Shown: positions 5,347-8,384 of the stretch, one piece after another | Numbering within the stretch: the stretch's first letter is position 1 | Layout of the letters: each line of letters starts with the position of its first letter | Assembly: GCA_903852955.1 (NCBI GenBank) | Contig: CAINSH010000034.1 | Coordinates: 1-8,384 of the forward strand | Source: an uncultured Actinomycetes bacterium | Lineage (GTDB): Bacteria > Actinomycetota > Actinomycetes > Nanopelagicales > Nanopelagicaceae | Reading direction: 5' to 3' | DNA length: 8,384 nt | Position numbers and translations under genes: made by a program | Notes under the pieces: model-generated | The model's database searches: none | What the model saw: the letters and a program-made list of their open reading frames with translations, nothing else | What the model was told of the DNA's origin: nothing

Positions 5347-7746
5347 ATGCACGTTGCCAGAAATGAAATTAACTCTGGATTTACTCTGCACATTCAAACA
5401 CCTTCAGGCTTGCAAGATTTTCCAGCAACGGTGCCAGGATCAATTCATACCGATTTAATCGCAGCCGGTGTGATCGGTGATATCCGCATTAATGGCACCG
5501 AAGTTGAGCAAGCATGGATTCGTAACGCAGATTCAACGTACAAAACTAATGTATCGGTTACAGGACCTGGTAAGCATGAACTCCATTTTGCTGGATTGGA
5601 TACTTTGGCAACAGTTTCCATAAATGGCCAAGAACGTTTAGTCACTGAAAATATGCATCGCTCATTTGTCATTGAAATTGATCCAAACGATTCAATTGAT
5701 TTACAGATCGATTTCAAGGCACCTCTGCCAGAAGCAATTGTGCGACAAGAGCAGATGGGAATCTATCCAAACCCATACAACATGCCCTACAACTACTTCA
5801 GAAAAATGGCATGTAGCTTTGGCTGGGATTGGGGTCCAATCACAGGTTCTAGTGGAATTTGGAAGCCAATAACGTTAACAACGTGGGAATCTGGAATTTT
5901 AGATTCAGTTGTATTAGTTACAGATGTGGTTAATTCAATACCTACGCTTAAAGTAGCTACTCACGGGCGCGGTGAAGCAACAAAGGTAAGAATAAAAATA
6001 AGCGGAAACCATGAAGCCGAGTTTGAGGCAACCCTTAATTCAACCGCAACATTCCAATTGCCTGGCTTTGATTTGTGGCAACCAAGAGGTTTTGGTGACC
6101 CAGTTTTGTACACCGTAATCGTGCAGTTAATTGATAGCCATGGTGAAGTAGTCGATGAAAGCATCAAGCGCGTTGGCTTTAGGCACGTAGAACTAGATCA
6201 ATCCAACTTTAACGATCGACAGATGTTCGCAATTATGGTCAATGGCCAACGTGTGTGGGCCAGGGGAGTTAACTGGATTCCAGATGATCCGTTTCCACAT
6301 CGCGTGACCCGTGCAGATTATGCGAAAAAAATCGAGGATCTCTATTCGGTTGAAGTAAATGCGATTCGCGTATGGGGCGGTGGAATTTATGAGTCGGATG
6401 ATTTCTATGATTTATGTGATGAAAAGGGAATAATCGTTTGGCAGGATTTCCTCTTTGCTTGTGCTGCATACCCAGAAGATCAAAAAACAATCGCTGAAGT
6501 TACTGCCGAAGCAACGGAGGCGATCTCTCGACTTGCTAACCACCCGTCGCTAGTTCTGTGGTGCGGTGGAAATGAATGCCTCGAAGGCTTTCAGCATTGG
6601 GATTGGCAAGAACCACTTGCAGGAAAGCCTTGGGGTTCAAAATACTACTTTGAGATTTTGCCTAACCTCTTAAAACAAATAGACCAAAGCCGTGCCTACA
6701 TTCCAGGTTCACCTTTTTCAACGTTGAGCGAGGATGTAAAAGATTTTGCATCAGGTACAAATCATATTTGGGATGTTTGGAACGAACGCGGTTATCAGCG
6801 CTATGAAGAATATTCACCTTCATTTGCTGCAGAGTTTGGATATAACGGCCCCGGTTCATGGCAGACATTAACAAAAGCTATTGGTAAATCGAACTTAGAT
6901 TCTAAAGACCCACAGTTGGCAACACATCAAAAAGCTTTTGATGGAATGGACAAAATCGCAGCTGGGCTTAAACGTGAGTTTGTATCAGAATTTACAGAAG
7001 GCCCCGCTTGGTATTTTGCTGCCCAACTTGTGCAAGCGCGCGCGGTTGAAGTTGGCTTAAAACATTTTAGATCTCAATTTGAAACTTGTTCAGGCTCTGT
7101 TCTTTGGCAATACAACGACATGTGGCCGGCACTTAGTTGGGCAGTAAAAGATAGTGCGGGTAGCCGCAAGCTTTCTTGGTATGCAATGCGTGAGGCATAT
7201 AGACCACGTTTACTTCACTTCTCAGGTGAAAATCGTGCGCTTGTCATAGTAAATGACTCTGCGCAGGTTTGGCGAGATCAACTGTATTTAATCATTCTTG
7301 ATGAATTAGGAAATATACTCGAGACTAAGAATCAAGCAATTGAAGTTGCTGCACATTCAAAACACACAATCACCATGCGGGGCTTTATTCCAGATCAAGG
7401 TTATGTTGTTGCCCAGCTGGGGGACATCCGCACTGCACGATCGGTATCCGATAAACCAGTGGCAGTTCTAAACAAGGTTGATGCTGAACTTACCGCCGAA
7501 TTAAATGGATCTTGCGTTGAAGTAACTATCAGATCGCACTCTTTTGTTTTCGAATTTTCCTTGTTACCAGAACTAGTGGCGCACGAAGTAGTCAGCGTGA
7601 GTGCGCAAAGATTGACGATTTTGCCGAATGAAAGAAAGTCGATTGAAATATTTGCAAGCACAATTGAAGATGCACAGTTAATTCATGCCTCAATTAAAGA
7701 TATAGCGTGGAGCTTGAATAGATTAGTTGGTAGCCCAGCGGAGTAA
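5347..7746 (+). CDS. Beta-mannosidase, glycoside hydrolase family 2
   Basis: This 799-residue exo-glycosidase should release mannose from the non-reducing end of beta-mannosides. The jelly-roll sugar-binding domain covers about 1-170, with FPATVPGSIHTDLIAAG near its start and RKMACSFGWDWGP (the WDWGP motif at 160-164) near its end. An immunoglobulin-like domain follows (about 175-270). The TIM barrel begins around ARGVNWIPDD (Asn309-Trp310) and NAIRVWGGGIYE (338-349). The general acid/base is Glu410 in LWCGGNECLEG and the probable nucleophile is Glu496 in FAAEFGYNG. SGSVLWQYNDMWPALSW (583-599) closes the barrel, and small beta domains follow. There is no signal peptide, so it is cytoplasmic and acts on imported oligosaccharides. 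GAGGG at 5334-5338 is eight bases before ATG, and only three bases separate it from the kinase stop, so it is in the same operon. It overlaps the convergent kinase gene by 24 bases. WDWGP and the RKMACSFGW context favour mannosidase over other GH2 enzymes. Confidence 0.93.
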   Translation: MHVARNEINSGFTLHIQTPSGLQDFPATVPGSIHTDLIAAGVIGDIRINGTEVEQAWIRNADSTYKTNVSVTGPGKHELHFAGLDTLATVSINGQERLVTENMHRSFVIEIDPNDSIDLQIDFKAPLPEAIVRQEQMGIYPNPYNMPYNYFRKMACSFGWDWGPITGSSGIWKPITLTTWESGILDSVVLVTDVVNSIPTLKVATHGRGEATKVRIKISGNHEAEFEATLNSTATFQLPGFDLWQPRGFGDPVLYTVIVQLIDSHGEVVDESIKRVGFRHVELDQSNFNDRQMFAIMVNGQRVWARGVNWIPDDPFPHRVTRADYAKKIEDLYSVEVNAIRVWGGGIYESDDFYDLCDEKGIIVWQDFLFACAAYPEDQKTIAEVTAEATEAISRLANHPSLVLWCGGNECLEGFQHWDWQEPLAGKPWGSKYYFEILPNLLKQIDQSRAYIPGSPFSTLSEDVKDFASGTNHIWDVWNERGYQRYEEYSPSFAAEFGYNGPGSWQTLTKAIGKSNLDSKDPQLATHQKAFDGMDKIAAGLKREFVSEFTEGPAWYFAAQLVQARAVEVGLKHFRSQFETCSGSVLWQYNDMWPALSWAVKDSAGSRKLSWYAMREAYRPRLLHFSGENRALVIVNDSAQVWRDQLYLIILDELGNILETKNQAIEVAAHSKHTITMRGFIPDQGYVVAQLGDIRTARSVSDKPVAVLNKVDAELTAELNGSCVEVTIRSHSFVFEFSLLPELVAHEVVSVSAQRLTILPNERKSIEIFASTIEDAQLIHASIKDIAWSLNRLVGSPAE

Positions 7747-8384
7747 CGGCGCAGCATCGGTATGCATATTTTCGGCAATCCATTGCCCGCCATCAAGATT
7801 ATCTCCACGAGCTGCAATAAATTTAACATTAGGCAAAGTTGCAGCAATCACGGTTTTTATCGTGTCTACATATTTTTGATTTTTTGAAGGTCCACCTTGG
7901 ATTGCTATTTCTGGTGAATCACTTGTGGAACCGCCCGCACCAATCCACGTAGCAATCACAGTTTGTGCAAGTAATGCGGCGCCTTCATCGCGAATTGCAA
8001 TCGCCATCGGGCTGCCTGCATCGGCTGCTTCAAATAACTTCTTGGCTGAATGAATTGCAAGTGTTGCCGCTTCTGCGCCATTTTTTACATCTAACGCGTC
8101 ATAAGCTGCAACTTGATCGGCAAAGACATCAAGCAGAATTTGGTCATCACCTCGGCCTTGACGAATACCTAGCGCCTTAGTAATTCCTAATTTTCCAAGC
8201 CAGAAACCGCCACCTTCATCGCCAAAAGTACTTCCAAGTCCATCTCGGTGAGCAAACTTTCCTTCACGACCGCCCACACTTACGACACCACCACCAATTG
8301 ATAACACGACACCCGTGCTTCCACCGAGTGCGCCAACGAATCCTGCTAAGCCATCATCAATTACAGCAACTTTTGTTGCCCCAA
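7723..8384 (-). CDS. BadF/BadG/BcrA/BcrD-type ATPase, probable N-acetylglucosamine kinase-like sugar kinase (5' end outside window)
   Basis: The frame is open from the window edge and ends at TAA (7725-7723). It gives 219 residues of a family usually near 300 aa, so the N-terminal phosphate loop (DGGGTKT type) is missing from view. Visible features in order: IDDGLAGFVGALGG with the conserved Asp, STGVVLSIGGG (second phosphate-binding loop; the family usually has GTGS, here GGGVV), DGLGSTFGDEGGGFWLG (GDEG signature), a helical region DAGSPMAIAIRDEGAALLAQ, then PEIAIQGGPSKNQKYV and a final DNLDGGQWIAEN matching the family's adenosine-side and C-terminal motifs. It belongs to the ASKHA kinases. 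Members phosphorylate GlcNAc, glucosamine or similar sugars in the cytoplasm. A GTG at 8307 is in frame but lies inside the conserved domain, so it is not the true start. The specificity is inferred. Confidence 0.8.
   Translation of the reverse strand, partial: GATKVAVIDDGLAGFVGALGGSTGVVLSIGGGVVSVGGREGKFAHRDGLGSTFGDEGGGFWLGKLGITKALGIRQGRGDDQILLDVFADQVAAYDALDVKNGAEAATLAIHSAKKLFEAADAGSPMAIAIRDEGAALLAQTVIATWIGAGGSTSDSPEIAIQGGPSKNQKYVDTIKTVIAATLPNVKFIAARGDNLDGGQWIAENMHTDAAPLLRWATN

Noticed and set aside
8305..8307. GTG as the true start of the BadF-type kinase
   Set aside because: The frame continues to the window edge with conserved family sequence (IDDGLAGFVGALGG) upstream, so the gene is simply cut by the window.

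Overview
The window is gene-dense bacterial chromosome, probably from a streamlined actinobacterium such as the freshwater acI / Nanopelagicales group. This assignment is an inference. It rests on the moderately low GC judged by eye, on adjacent genes overlapping or separated by only a few bases, and on apparently leaderless starts (a -10 box about 6 nt before the ATG), which are common in Actinobacteria. No rRNA, tRNA, CRISPR array, insertion sequence or transposase was seen, and no gap between genes exceeds about 70 bases. There is no terminator-like hairpin between the convergent genes, whose ends overlap.

Left part (1-2309): the 3' end of a beta-hydroxyacid dehydrogenase (HIBADH / tartronate semialdehyde reductase type) converges on a D-2-hydroxyacid dehydrogenase (minus strand). 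Divergent from the latter is a translationally coupled pair that together forms a split thiamine-diphosphate 2-oxoacid decarboxylase of the sulfopyruvate / phosphonopyruvate decarboxylase type (ComD-like alpha, ComE-like beta). These genes could form a route from a hydroxyacid to a 2-oxoacid to an aldehyde. Sulfolactate to sulfopyruvate to sulfoacetaldehyde is one candidate, but the substrate cannot be fixed from sequence alone.

Middle part (2299-5343): a long-chain mannitol dehydrogenase / fructuronate reductase family enzyme (minus) faces away from a zinc-type medium-chain dehydrogenase resembling L-idonate / L-gulonate 5-dehydrogenase (plus). Only 20 bases separate their start codons, and these bases hold two overlapping -10 boxes placed symmetrically. 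The pair fits a sugar-acid route in which one enzyme oxidises a hexonate to a ketouronate and the other reduces it to the epimeric hexonate (for example L-gulonate to D-fructuronate to D-mannonate). The plus operon continues with a shikimate-kinase-fold small-molecule kinase whose shikimate-binding motif is altered.

Right part (5347-8384): the plus operon ends with a cytoplasmic GH2 beta-mannosidase. This overlaps by 24 bases the end of a convergent, incomplete BadF/BadG-type sugar kinase (N-acetylglucosamine kinase-like). Overall the window looks like a carbohydrate, sugar-acid and hydroxyacid utilisation island. No transporter or transcription regulator lies inside it.
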